From the NCBI RefSeq assembly GCF_002979515.1, contig NZ_PCPA01000007.1, forward strand, positions 1-64,000: a stretch of 64,000 nt of DNA. Reading direction: 5' to 3'. The notes below the pieces were generated by a model. That model did not search any database. It saw only the letters and a list, made by a program, of their open reading frames with translations, and was not told the origin of the DNA. Of this stretch, positions 39,684 through 48,449 are shown in pieces (positions within the stretch are counted from its first letter, which is position 1; each line of letters starts with the position of its first letter). The position numbers were made by a program, and so were the translations under genes. The stretch is from Microbacterium sp. MYb54. GTDB taxonomy: Bacteria > Actinomycetota > Actinomycetes > Actinomycetales > Microbacteriaceae.

Positions 39684-40457
39684 CTAGAGCGCTGCGACGG
39701 CTTCGATCTGCACGCCGGCCGCCCGCAGACCGACGAGCGCGGGGTGATCCACCGCGCCATCGGTCACCAGCAGGTCGATCTCGCCGGGGCCGGCGACATT
39801 CGTCAGGTGCACACGGCCGAGCTTCGACGCATCGGCGACGACGATGACCCGGTCGCACGCATCGATCGCGGCGCGCTTCACCGCGCCCTCTTCATTGCTG
39901 TAGTCGGAGAGACCGCGCTTGCCGTCGACGCCGGAGACGCCCATGACGTAGACATCGCAGTTGTAGCGCTTGAACGCCTCGATCGACTCGGCGCCGACCA
40001 GGCTGAGCTCGCCGGGACGCACCCGCCCACCCGTGACGAGGATCGTGGTGTTGGGCTCGTCGTGGAGCTCGAGCGCGACGAGGATGCTGGGCGTCACGAC
40101 CGTGAGCCCGAGGCCCTTGCCGACGATCGCGCGGGCCACGGCGAGCGCGGTGCTGCCACTGTCGAGCACGACGGTCTCGCCGTGGTTGAGGTGGGCGACG
40201 GCCGCCGCGGCGATGTTGATCTTCTCGCGTGCGCCCATCAGCGCCCGGGAGTTGAATCCCGGCTCCACCGCCGTCCCGTGCGCGGCGATCACACCGCCGG
40301 TCACCCGGCGCACGCTGCCGCGCTCCTCGAGGAGTTCGAGGTCGCGTCGGATGGTCATCTCGGAGACGTCGAACTCCAGGGCGAGGGCCTTGAATTCGGC
40401 CTCCCCGTCAGAGAGAACCCGCTGTTCGATCAGCGCGCGGCGCTCGTGGGCTTCCAT
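39684..40457 (-). CDS. DeoR-family transcriptional regulator
   Basis: A 257-aa regulator: N-terminal DeoR HTH (RRALIEQRVLSDGEAEFKALALEFDVSEMTIRRDLELLEERG) and a C-terminal sugar-phosphate-binding DeoRC domain (LDSGSTALAVARAI, TILVTGGRVRPGELSLVG, VVADASKLG). It lies between the transport operon and a divergent BtpA-type gene and is the natural regulator of both. Inducer is probably a phosphorylated sugar made by one of the operon kinases. Good start: ATG with AGGTAGGG upstream. Confidence 0.93.
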   Translation of the reverse strand: MEAHERRALIEQRVLSDGEAEFKALALEFDVSEMTIRRDLELLEERGSVRRVTGGVIAAHGTAVEPGFNSRALMGAREKINIAAAAVAHLNHGETVVLDSGSTALAVARAIVGKGLGLTVVTPSILVALELHDEPNTTILVTGGRVRPGELSLVGAESIEAFKRYNCDVYVMGVSGVDGKRGLSDYSNEEGAVKRAAIDACDRVIVVADASKLGRVHLTNVAGPGEIDLLVTDGAVDHPALVGLRAAGVQIEAVAAL

Positions 40458-40582
40458 CCCTACCTCCTCGTGTGGCAGATCCCACCCTAGGCGAGAAGCT
40501 TGTGTGAATGAGTAACTTGTGCTTTGCTCAACGTGAATCTTTCACAGAGCTTGTGATCCATTCCGAAGAAACGAGGAAAGAC

Positions 40583-41401
40583 ATGCCCAACTGGCTCCCC
40601 GAGGTGTTCGGCACGCAGAAGCCGATCGTGGCGATGCTGCACCTGGCCCCGCTCCCCGGCGACCCCGGTTACGACACCGCCGGCGGAGTCGCCGCGATCG
40701 TGAACCGCGCCCGCGGCGAACTCGACGCTCTGCAGAGCGGCGGCGTCGACGCCGTGATGATCTCGAACGAGTTCAGCCTCCCCTACCTCACGAAGACCGA
40801 GCCGATCACCGCGATCACGATGGCCCGCATCCTCGGCGAGCTGCAGCGCGATCTCGCAGTCCCCTTCGGCGTGAACGTGCTGTGGGACGGACGGGCTTCG
40901 ATCGACCTCGCCACCGCCACCGATGCCGCCTTCGTCCGCGAGATCTTCACCGGCGTCTACGCCAGCGACTTCGGGCTGTGGAACACCAACGTCGGCGAGG
41001 TCGCCCGCCACCGCCACCGCGTCGGGGCCGGGAACGTGAAGCTGCTGTTCAACATCGTCCCCGAGTCGGCCGCCTACCTCGCGGAGCGCGACCTCGGCTC
41101 CATCGCCCGCACCACGGTGTTCGCGACCAACCCCGACGCCCTCTGCGTCTCCGGACTCACCGCCGGAGCTCCCACCGACACGCAGTCGCTCGCCATCGTG
41201 AAGGAGAACGCCGGAGACGTCCCGGTGTTCGTCAACACCGGAGTCCGCGCATCGAACGTCGCCGACCAGCTCTCGGTCGCCGACGGCGCCGTCGTCGGCA
41301 CGTACTTCAAGCAGGACGGCAAGTTCGAGAATCGCGCCGACCGCGCGAGGGTCGAAGAGCTCATGGGCGCCGCCAAGGCGTTCCGGTCGCAGCTCGTCTG
41401 A
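40583..41401 (+). CDS. BtpA/SgcQ-family TIM-barrel protein
   Basis: A 272-aa protein that starts at an ATG preceded by GAGGAAAGAC; an upstream in-frame ATG at 40508 is not favoured. It has MLHLAPLPGDPGYDTAGGVAAIV, GVDAVMISNEFSLPY, VPFGVNVLWDGRA and VFVNTGVRASNVADQLSVADGAVVGTYFK, typical of the BtpA family. BtpA was linked to photosystem I in cyanobacteria, but enterobacterial SgcQ belongs to a sugar operon, so a carbohydrate role is likely. It could be the aldolase or isomerase missing from this locus. Divergent from deoR with 125 bp between. Confidence 0.88.
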   Translation: MPNWLPEVFGTQKPIVAMLHLAPLPGDPGYDTAGGVAAIVNRARGELDALQSGGVDAVMISNEFSLPYLTKTEPITAITMARILGELQRDLAVPFGVNVLWDGRASIDLATATDAAFVREIFTGVYASDFGLWNTNVGEVARHRHRVGAGNVKLLFNIVPESAAYLAERDLGSIARTTVFATNPDALCVSGLTAGAPTDTQSLAIVKENAGDVPVFVNTGVRASNVADQLSVADGAVVGTYFKQDGKFENRADRARVEELMGAAKAFRSQLV

Positions 41402-41426
41402 CCCGCAGCCCCCGCAACATCCAGCG

Positions 41427-41456
41427 CCGCTCCCGATCCTCGTGATCGCGGGGCGG
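41427..41456. terminator. Bidirectional terminator candidate between convergent genes
   Basis: Imperfect hairpin CCGC-CCCGATC / GATCGCGGGGCGG with loop CTCGT, between the BtpA-type stop and the SCP-like stop. Stable but not perfect, without a T-run. Confidence 0.45.
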
Positions 41457-41477
41457 CCCTGTGCGTCTCCGGCACCG

Positions 41478-41846
41478 TTACGGTCGTACCGGCAGGACGT
41501 CGCTGAGATCGGCGCGGGTGCCGGAGGCGTGGATACGGCCGGATGCCGCGGCATCCGCCCACCGCTCCGTCCCTGTGGAGACGGCGATCCAGGTCGCGGC
41601 ATCCATCTCGACCACGTTGGGCGGGGTGCCTCGGGTGTGGCGCGGTCCTTGGATGACCTGCACGGCCCCGAACGGCGGCACTCGCACCTCGACACTGTTG
41701 CCGGGTGCCTTCTCGTCGAGCAGCTGCAGGAGGTAGCGCACAGCGGTCGCGAGGTCGGTGCGCTGCGGCTTCGCGTCGGCGGACTCGGCAACGCGAACCG
41801 CGTCAAGAGCCGTCCGTCCGGCGACGATGTCGATCTTCCTGACCAT
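41478..41846 (-). CDS. SCP-like (sterol carrier family) protein
   Basis: A 122-aa soluble protein. The core VEVRVPPFGAVQVIQGPRHTRGTPPNVVEMDAATWIAV matches the actinobacterial SCP-ortholog domain (PF17844), often encoded beside purD. The ligand, if any, is unknown. The sterol carrier name reflects fold only. Divergent from the NUDIX gene with 49 bp between starts. Confidence 0.82.
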   Translation of the reverse strand: MVRKIDIVAGRTALDAVRVAESADAKPQRTDLATAVRYLLQLLDEKAPGNSVEVRVPPFGAVQVIQGPRHTRGTPPNVVEMDAATWIAVSTGTERWADAAASGRIHASGTRADLSDVLPVRP

Positions 41847-41895
41847 TGCTCCAGACTACGACCGCGACCGCACGGCGAGTCCTAAGCTCGGACGC

Positions 41896-42570
41896 ATGAG
41901 CATGCATCCCCAGGGCGCCCGCGCCGAGCTGCTCGCGGCCGCGGCCGATCACTCCTGGGGCGTGCGGATCCCCCCGCTCGCCGATCCGCAGAGCGCCCAC
42001 GATGCCGCGGTGCTCATCCTGTTCGGCGTGCTCGACCGCATCCCCGCCCCGACGACCGATGCCGCCGTCGCCCGTGATCTCGACGTGCTGCTGCAACGGC
42101 GAGCGCCCACTCTCTCCTCTCACCCCGGCCAGGTGTCGTTCCCCGGCGGCCGCGTCGAGGCGGACGATGCCGACCTCGTCGCCACGGCGCTGCGCGAGGC
42201 CGAAGAGGAGACCGGGCTCGATCCGGGCGGTGTCGAGATCCTGGCCACGCTGCCCGTGATCCCCCTCGCCGCGAGCAATCATCTGGTCACCCCGGTACTG
42301 GCGTGGTGGCAGTCGCCGTCGCGGGTCGTGGCGGTCGACCACGCCGAGACGGTCGAGGTGTTCCGCGTTCCCGTCGCACAACTGCTCGACCCCGAGACCC
42401 GGTTCACCTCGACCATCACCCGCATGGGGCACACGTTCCGCGGCCCGGCTTTCGACGTCGACGGCACCATCGTCTGGGGCTTCACCGCGATGGTTCTCGA
42501 TGCTCTCTTCGACGCCGCCGGCTGGACCGTGCCGTGGGATGCCTCCGTGGAGCGGACCGTCGACCTCTGA
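41896..42570 (+). CDS. NUDIX-family CoA pyrophosphatase
   Basis: A 224-aa hydrolase. The UPF0035 coenzyme A motif is present (LLQRRAPTLSSHPGQVSFPGG) and the NUDIX box follows (ALREAEEETGL, with GGRVEADDAD before it). It should cleave CoA or its oxidised forms to phosphopantetheine and 3'-phospho-AMP. The frame is open upstream, but the ATG at 41896 gives the family length. Located between the SCP-like gene and purD. Confidence 0.9.
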   Translation: MSMHPQGARAELLAAAADHSWGVRIPPLADPQSAHDAAVLILFGVLDRIPAPTTDAAVARDLDVLLQRRAPTLSSHPGQVSFPGGRVEADDADLVATALREAEEETGLDPGGVEILATLPVIPLAASNHLVTPVLAWWQSPSRVVAVDHAETVEVFRVPVAQLLDPETRFTSTITRMGHTFRGPAFDVDGTIVWGFTAMVLDALFDAAGWTVPWDASVERTVDL

Positions 42571-42641
42571 GCCGCGCCATCTGAGCCCCGACCTCTGAGC
42601 CCCGCCGAAATCCGGAGCGTCACCCTCGGTAGTCTGGAAGG

Positions 42642-43919
42642 GTGAAGATTCTCGTCCTCGGTTCCGGTGCCCGTGAGCACGCGATCATCCTCGCCCTGCG
42701 GGCCGAGCATACGGAGCACGAGATCTTCGTCGCTCCCGGCAATGCCGGTATCGCGCAGGACGCGACCCCCGTCTCGGTCGATCCCCTCGACGGCGGTGCG
42801 GTCACCGCGTTCGCCCATGAGCATGCGATCGACCTGGTCGTCGTCGGCCCGGAGGCCCCGCTCGTCGCCGGAGTCGCCGATGCCCTGCGCGTGCGTGGCA
42901 TCCCCGTGTTCGGACCCGGGAAGGCTGCAGCGCAGCTGGAGGGCTCGAAGTCGTTCGCGAAGCGGGTCATGGATGCCGCCGGCGTGCCGACCGGCCGCGC
43001 CGTCCGTGCCGCCACGACCGCCGACGTCGAGCGCGCGTTCGACGAACTCGGCGCCCCCTACGTCGTCAAGGCCGACGGCCTGGCCGCGGGCAAGGGCGTC
43101 ATCGTCACGTCCGACCGTGCCGAAGCGCTCGCGCACGCCGAGCAGTATCTTCCCGCGGGCCCCGTGCTGATCGAGGAGTTCCTCTCCGGCCCCGAGGTCT
43201 CCCTGTTCTTCCTGAGCGACGGTGACACCGTGCGCGCGCTCAGCCCCGCGCAGGACTTCAAGCGCGCGCTCGACGGCGACGCCGGACCCAACACAGGTGG
43301 CATGGGCGCGTACTCGCCGCTGCCGTGGCTCGCCGAGCAGTTCGGCAGCGAACAGGCCTTCGTCGAAGAGGTCACCCGCGACGTGGCGCTTCCCGTGGTG
43401 CGGCAGCTCGACGCCGAGGGCACACCGTTCATCGGACTGCTCTACGCCGGCCTGATCCTGACCCCGGCAGGTGTGCGCGTGATCGAGTTCAACGCCCGCT
43501 TCGGCGACCCCGAGACGCAGATCGTGCTGCCGCGGCTGGTCACCCCGCTCTCGGAGCTGCTGTTCGCCGCGGCGTCGGGCACCCTCGAGGACCAGCCGGA
43601 GCCCGTGTTCAGCGATGACGTCGCGATCACGGTCGTGCTGGCCAGTGGGGGCTACCCCGAGGCGCCGCAGACCGGGCGTCCCATCGAGGGTCTCGCGGAA
43701 GCCGCAGCCGTCGAGGGCGTCCGCATAGTGCACGCCGCGACCGCGAGCCCCGACGCACCCGGCGGATCACTCATCGCGACGGGAGGCCGCGTGCTCAACG
43801 TGGTGGCTGTGGCATCCGACTTCCGCACCGCGCGTGACCGCGCGTACGAGGCGATCGCCCACATCCGCCTCGACGGCTCGCACTACCGCACCGACATCGC
43901 CGCCCGCGTCGCCGAGTAG
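42642..43919 (+). CDS. purD: Phosphoribosylamine-glycine ligase (GAR synthetase)
   Basis: A 425-aa ATP-grasp enzyme for step 2 of purine synthesis. It begins MKILVLGSGAREHAI and has VVGPEAPLVAG, FGPGKAAAQLEGSK, YVVKADGLAAGKGV (ATP-grasp), GPNTGGMGAYSP and FNARFGDPETQ. The start is a GTG at 42642 with TGGAAGG upstream. The gene stands apart from purM-purF and purC. Full length. A GTGCAC repeat array follows it. Confidence 0.98.
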   Translation: MKILVLGSGAREHAIILALRAEHTEHEIFVAPGNAGIAQDATPVSVDPLDGGAVTAFAHEHAIDLVVVGPEAPLVAGVADALRVRGIPVFGPGKAAAQLEGSKSFAKRVMDAAGVPTGRAVRAATTADVERAFDELGAPYVVKADGLAAGKGVIVTSDRAEALAHAEQYLPAGPVLIEEFLSGPEVSLFFLSDGDTVRALSPAQDFKRALDGDAGPNTGGMGAYSPLPWLAEQFGSEQAFVEEVTRDVALPVVRQLDAEGTPFIGLLYAGLILTPAGVRVIEFNARFGDPETQIVLPRLVTPLSELLFAAASGTLEDQPEPVFSDDVAITVVLASGGYPEAPQTGRPIEGLAEAAAVEGVRIVHAATASPDAPGGSLIATGGRVLNVVAVASDFRTARDRAYEAIAHIRLDGSHYRTDIAARVAE

Positions 43920-43962
43920 CCCCGCTCTCCCTCCGCCCAGGCACGTCGCCCAGGCACGTCGA

Positions 43963-44160
43963 GTGCACGCTCGCCCGGGTGCACGCTTCGCCCGGGTGCA
44001 CGCTTCTCCCGGGTGCACGCTTCTCCCGGGTGCACGCTTCTCCCGGGTGCACGCTTCTCCCGGGTGCACGGCTTCTCCGCGAGTGCACGGCTTCTCGGCG
44101 AGTGCACGGCTTCTCGACGTGCACACCCCGTCCACTCGGCGAGATCCCGTGCACACGACA
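43963..44160. repeat. GTGCAC repeat, locus 2: tandem array
   Basis: Four perfect 17-bp units GTGCACGCTTCTCCCGG (43996-44063) are preceded by two variant units (43963-43978, 43979-43995) and followed by 19-bp variants GTGCACGGCTTCTCGGCGA at 44064-44120, then inverted ACTCGGCGAGA... remnants to about 44160. It fills the gap between purD and the HxlR-type gene. The 19-bp variants match the dispersed repeats at loci 1 and 3. Confidence 0.9.
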
Positions 44161-44278
44161 GCGGTGCGACCATCCACACCGGCCGCCGGCGCGCGAAAAC
44201 CGTCGAATGCGGAGAGGAATCCTGCCAACGTGCGGGTTCGCGATTGACATCGACAGCTTTCTTCAAGAAAGTGGGCGG

Positions 44279-44758
44279 ATGCCGCTTCGCTCCGACTGGT
44301 CGTCCGCGACCTGCCCGATCGCCCGCTCCGCCGACGTGCTGGCCGACCCCTGGGTGCTGCTCATCCTGCGTGAGCTCTTCTCCGGCCGCACCCGCTTCGA
44401 CCAGCTGCGCGATGCCACCGGTGCCGCCGACTCGGTGCTGTCCCGGCGGTTGACCGCGATGACCGAGGCCGATCTCGTCGAGCGCGAAGACTCCGACGAG
44501 GCCCGCAGCGGGTACCGGTTGACGGAGGCCGGGCGTGAGACCCTTCCGATCCTGCATGCTTTCGCTCGCTTCGCGCGCATCACCGCCCCCGAGGGACCCT
44601 GGGGTCTGACGGTGAGCTGCGGCCGGTGCGGCGAGGTCTCGGAGTCGGCCGACTGGTGCGCGACCTGTGCGGCACCGCTCGATGCCGACAGCACCCGTTG
44701 GGCACGACGCAGCATGGGCGGGGAGCCCTTCGCCCTCATCGCCGGGCACACGGCATGA
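44279..44758 (+). CDS. HxlR-family regulator with C-terminal zinc-ribbon-like tail
   Basis: A 159-aa regulator. The HxlR winged helix includes CPIARSADVLADPWVLLILRELFSGRTRFDQLRDATG and the wing LVEREDSDEARSGYRLTEAG. The extra C-terminal segment SCGRCGEVSESADWCATCAAP has two CxxC pairs, suggesting a zinc ribbon or redox switch. The ATG at 44279 gives the typical N-terminus; the frame is open far upstream through the repeat array but that part is not protein-like. Its stop overlaps the MFS start (ATGA), so it probably controls that transporter. Confidence 0.88.
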   Translation: MPLRSDWSSATCPIARSADVLADPWVLLILRELFSGRTRFDQLRDATGAADSVLSRRLTAMTEADLVEREDSDEARSGYRLTEAGRETLPILHAFARFARITAPEGPWGLTVSCGRCGEVSESADWCATCAAPLDADSTRWARRSMGGEPFALIAGHTA

Positions 44759-46065
44759 CTGCCGAGTCGCTCGACGGTCCGATCGAGGAACCGCTGGGCG
44801 CGCGACAGCGCCGCTTCCACCCCGCGTGGACGGTGGCCCTCGTCGCCCTCATCGCCCTCATCGGTGCGGCCGGCTTCCGCGCGGCCCCCGGCGTGCTCAT
44901 GGTGCCGCTCGAAGAGGAGTTCGGCTGGAGCACGGCCGAGCTGTCCCTCGCGGTCTCGATCAACCTCCTCCTCTACGGACTCATCGCCCCGTTCGCCGCG
45001 GCCTTGATGCAGCGCTTCGGCATCCGCGCGGTGACGGTGGTCGCCCTCTTCGTGATCGGGGCGGGTGCGGCGCTGAGCGTGTTCGTCGCGACTCCCGGCC
45101 AGCTCATCCTGACCTGGGGTGTCCTGATCGGACTCGGAACCGGATCGATGGCGCTGGTCTTCGCCGCAACCATCACCGATACGTGGTTCGCCACGAGGCG
45201 CGGACTCGTCTCGGGCGTGCTCACGGCCGGCAGCGCCACCGGGCAGCTCATCTTCCTCCCGGTGATCGCGGCAGCGGCCGAAGACGTCGGATGGCGCGGA
45301 GCATCGCTCATCATCGCCGGCGGGGCGCTCGCAGTCATGCCCCTGGTCTGGATCTTCCTCCGCAACCGTCCGAGCGACCTCGGCGTCGCCCGCTACGGGG
45401 AGACCGCGCCCACCGTGGCTCCGACACCCGTTCCTCGTGGCACGGCCTGGGGAGCTGCGAAGCTCGCGCTGACCACGCTGCGAGAGGCCGCGCGCACGAA
45501 GACGTTCTGGGCGCTGGCGATCGGATTCGCGATCTGCGGTGCGACGACCAACGGACTCATCGGCACGCACTTCATCCCGAGCGCGCACGACCACGGGATG
45601 GCGACCACCACGGCCGCCGGGCTCCTCGCGGTCGTCGGCATCTTCGACATCGTCGGCACCGTGTTCTCAGGCTGGCTGACCGACCGCGTGAACCCGCGCA
45701 TCCTGCTCGCCGCCTACTACGCGCTGCGCGGCGTGAGCCTGCTGTTCCTGCCGAGCCTGCTCTCGGCCGAGGTGCAGCCGAGCATCATCGTGTTCATCGT
45801 GATCTACGGGCTCGACTGGGTCGCGACCGTTCCGCCGACGATCGCCCTGTGTCGCGAGGTCTTCGGCGACAAGGGCCCGCTCGTGTTCGGCTGGGTGTTC
45901 GCAGCGCACCAGATCGGCGCGGGCATCGCCTCGATCCTCGCCGGGCTCGTGCGTGACCACACCGGCCAGTACACGTTCGCGTGGTTCGCTGCCGCTGGCC
46001 TCTGCGCAGTCGCCGCCCTGGTCAGCGCCACCATCCGCCGCCACCCCGCACCCGTTCGCGAGTAG
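44755..46065 (+). CDS. Major facilitator superfamily transporter (MCT/oxalate-formate-like)
   Basis: A 436-aa, 12-helix MFS protein. GFRAAPGVLMVPLEEEFGWSTAELSLAVSIN and ALMQRFGIRAVTV are typical of the monocarboxylate/OFA-type group. It is translationally coupled to the preceding HxlR-type regulator, which suggests the exporter or importer is induced by its substrate, probably a small organic acid or aromatic. Substrate cannot be told from the sequence. Confidence 0.9.
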   Translation: MTAESLDGPIEEPLGARQRRFHPAWTVALVALIALIGAAGFRAAPGVLMVPLEEEFGWSTAELSLAVSINLLLYGLIAPFAAALMQRFGIRAVTVVALFVIGAGAALSVFVATPGQLILTWGVLIGLGTGSMALVFAATITDTWFATRRGLVSGVLTAGSATGQLIFLPVIAAAAEDVGWRGASLIIAGGALAVMPLVWIFLRNRPSDLGVARYGETAPTVAPTPVPRGTAWGAAKLALTTLREAARTKTFWALAIGFAICGATTNGLIGTHFIPSAHDHGMATTTAAGLLAVVGIFDIVGTVFSGWLTDRVNPRILLAAYYALRGVSLLFLPSLLSAEVQPSIIVFIVIYGLDWVATVPPTIALCREVFGDKGPLVFGWVFAAHQIGAGIASILAGLVRDHTGQYTFAWFAAAGLCAVAALVSATIRRHPAPVRE

Positions 46066-46082
46066 TCGGGCTCGAGACCTCT

Positions 46083-46166
46083 CGCCGAGTGCACCGGATG
46101 CCGTCGAGTGCACGGCTTATTCACGCGAACTACCCGTGCACTCGGCGAGTACCCGTGCACTCGGCG
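46083..46166. repeat. GTGCAC intergenic repeat, locus 3
   Basis: CGCCGAGTGCAC (46083-46094) and CGTCGAGTGCACGGCTT (46102-46118) face two inverted copies CCCGTGCACTCGGCG (46133-46147 and about 46152-46166). Like locus 1 it forms hairpins between two convergent genes. Confidence 0.8.
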
Positions 46167-46191
46167 CCGCGAAGCGCACGGGAAGCTACCG

Positions 46192-46920
46192 TCAGAGCAC
46201 CTTCGAGAGGAAGTCCTTCAGGCGGTCGTTCTTGGGGGCGCCGAACAGCTCGGCGGGCGGAGCCTCCTCGACCACGACACCGCCGTCCATGAAGACGGTG
46301 CGACCGGAGACCTCGCGGGCGAAGCCCATCTCATGCGTCACCAGCACCATGGTCATGCCACCCGAGGCCAGGTCGCGGATGACCTGCAGCACCTCGCCGA
46401 CCATCTCGGGGTCGAGCGCGCTCGTGGCCTCGTCGAACAGCATGATCTCGGGGTCCATCGCGAGCGCACGGGCGATCGCCACACGCTGCTTCTGTCCTCC
46501 GGAGAGCGATGCCGGCTTCGCGTCGGCCTTCTCGGAGAGGCCCACGCGCTCCAACAGCGACAGCGCCCGCTCACGCGCCTCGGCCTTCGACATCTTGCCG
46601 CACTCGACCGGCGCGAGCGTGATGTTCTCGAGCACGGTCATGTGCGGGAACAGGTTGAAGTGCTGGAACACCATGCCGATGCGCTGGCGCACCTCATCGA
46701 GCTTCACGCTCTTGTCCGTCAGGTCGACGCCGTCGATGATGACATGCCCCGAGGTGGGCTCCTCGAGCTTGTTGAGGCAGCGGAGCAGAGTGGATTTACC
46801 CGAGCCCGAAGGACCGATGACCGCCACGACCTCGCCGTCTTCCACAGCCAGGTCGATGCCCTTGAGCACCTCGTTGTCGCCGAACGACTTGTGCAGGTCC
46901 TGCACCACGATCTTGCTCAT
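46192..46920 (-). CDS. Polar amino acid ABC transporter ATP-binding protein (GlnQ type)
   Basis: A 242-aa ATPase with Walker [11 protein letters not shown]-loop [16 protein letters not shown], signature [16 protein letters not shown], Walker [15 protein letters not shown] and switch LVTHEMGFA. This is the PAAT/GlnQ pattern. Its ATG overlaps the stop of the fused binding protein-permease gene. It powers import of glutamine, glutamate or another polar amino acid. Confidence 0.95.
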   Translation of the reverse strand: MSKIVVQDLHKSFGDNEVLKGIDLAVEDGEVVAVIGPSGSGKSTLLRCLNKLEEPTSGHVIIDGVDLTDKSVKLDEVRQRIGMVFQHFNLFPHMTVLENITLAPVECGKMSKAEARERALSLLERVGLSEKADAKPASLSGGQKQRVAIARALAMDPEIMLFDEATSALDPEMVGEVLQVIRDLASGGMTMVLVTHEMGFAREVSGRTVFMDGGVVVEEAPPAELFGAPKNDRLKDFLSKVL

Positions 46921-48395
46921 GCGTTGAACTTCCTCTCCAGGCGGTTCGCGAGCAGCGTCAGCAGCGTGATCACGACGAAGTAGATGATGGCGACGATCGT
47001 CAGCACCTGCGCCGACAGGTACGTCGAGGCGATGATCTGGCGAGACACGAAGGTCAGCTCCGCGAGACCGATGACGCTGATCAGCGACGTGTCCTTGAGG
47101 GTGATGATGCCCTGGTTGACGAACGAGGGCAGCATGATGCGGAACGCCTGCGGCAGCACGACCTTCTGCATCGTCTTCCAGTGCCCGAGGCCCAGCGAGC
47201 GCGATGCCTCGGCCTGCCCTGGATCGACCGCCTGGATGCCGCCGCGGATGATCTCGGTCATGTACGCGCCCGTGTTGAGCGAGAGCGTGATCGCTCCGGC
47301 GACGAACGGGTTGAACGTGAGGCCCGGGAACAGCTGCGGGATCGCGAAGAACACGAAGAACGCCTGGATGAGGATCGGGGTGCCGCGGAAGACGTAGACG
47401 TACGCGGTGGCGATCCAGCGGAACGGTGCGAACTTCGACACCCGGCCGAAGCCGAAGATGAGCCCCAGGATGAACGCGGCCACGATCGCGACGATCGTCG
47501 CGAGGATGGTGAGCCACAGACCCTCCATGAGGGCGGGCCAGTACTGCACCGCGACCGAGAAGATGTCGGTCGGCTGCGTCGATTCCTCACCACCGGAGAG
47601 GTAGGTGTCGACGATCTTGTCGTACTCCCCCGACGCCTTCAGGTTCGCGAGCCCGGCGTTGAACATCTCGACCAGCTCGGGGTTCTGCCCCTTGTTGACC
47701 GCGAAACCGTACTCTCCGCCGAGCTCCGGTTCGCCGATGAGACGGAAGCCTGAGCCCTGCTGGATGCCGTAGGCCAGCACCGGGAAGTCCTCGAAGTAGC
47801 CGACCGCCTGGCCGGCCTTCACGGCATCGACCATGTCGGTCGTGTCCTGGTACGGGGTGACCTTGAAGCCGTACTCGGCCTTGTTCTCGTCGGCGAAGGT
47901 CTGCCCCTGCGTACCGGTCTTCACTGCGACAGCCTTGCCGTCGAGGTCGTCGAGGGACTTGATGTCGCTGGCCTCGAGCACGCCGAGCTGGATGCCGCTG
48001 GTGAAGTACGGCTCGCTGAAGTCGAAGGTCTTCTCGCGCTCTTCGGTGATCGACATGCCGGCCATGACCGCGTCGACCTGGTTCGACTGCAGTGCCTGCA
48101 CGGCGGCGTCGAATCCGAGTTGGCGGATCTCCACCTCGAAACCCTGGTCTTTCGCGATCGCACGGAGCAGGTCCATGTCGATGCCGACGAGGTTGCCGTC
48201 CTTGTCGGTGAACTCGAACGGCGCGAACGTCGTGTCGGTGCCGATGACGTACTTCTCGCCGTCGTTCGCGGCGGTGGCGGGGGCGGCTCCGGCCAGGAGC
48301 GCACCCACGGCGACGAAGGCGACGAGCGCGGCCGCGCCGGCAGTGCGCAGCGATCGGCGCAGGCGGCCCGCCGCGGCGGATGGATTTCGGATCAC
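46917..48395 (-). CDS. Fused substrate-binding protein and permease for polar amino acids
   Basis: A 492-aa fusion. A signal peptide (ending ATA near residue 43) precedes a class-3 solute-binding domain ([48 protein letters not shown]), then from about residue 270 a HisM-type permease with five helices and the EAA loop [31 protein letters not shown]. This GlnPQ-like layout puts the binding domain permanently on the membrane. It replaces two genes and is coupled to the ATPase gene. Confidence 0.93.
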   Translation of the reverse strand: MIRNPSAAAGRLRRSLRTAGAAALVAFVAVGALLAGAAPATAANDGEKYVIGTDTTFAPFEFTDKDGNLVGIDMDLLRAIAKDQGFEVEIRQLGFDAAVQALQSNQVDAVMAGMSITEEREKTFDFSEPYFTSGIQLGVLEASDIKSLDDLDGKAVAVKTGTQGQTFADENKAEYGFKVTPYQDTTDMVDAVKAGQAVGYFEDFPVLAYGIQQGSGFRLIGEPELGGEYGFAVNKGQNPELVEMFNAGLANLKASGEYDKIVDTYLSGGEESTQPTDIFSVAVQYWPALMEGLWLTILATIVAIVAAFILGLIFGFGRVSKFAPFRWIATAYVYVFRGTPILIQAFFVFFAIPQLFPGLTFNPFVAGAITLSLNTGAYMTEIIRGGIQAVDPGQAEASRSLGLGHWKTMQKVVLPQAFRIMLPSFVNQGIITLKDTSLISVIGLAELTFVSRQIIASTYLSAQVLTIVAIIYFVVITLLTLLANRLERKFNA

Positions 48396-48449
48396 GACGT
48401 GTGCTCCTCGAGTCGACAGCAGCGACCGGACGACCGCCGAGGAACTACC

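Noticed and set aside
43963-44120. Possible CRISPR array
   Set aside because: Units are directly contiguous without unique spacers and no cas genes are near.
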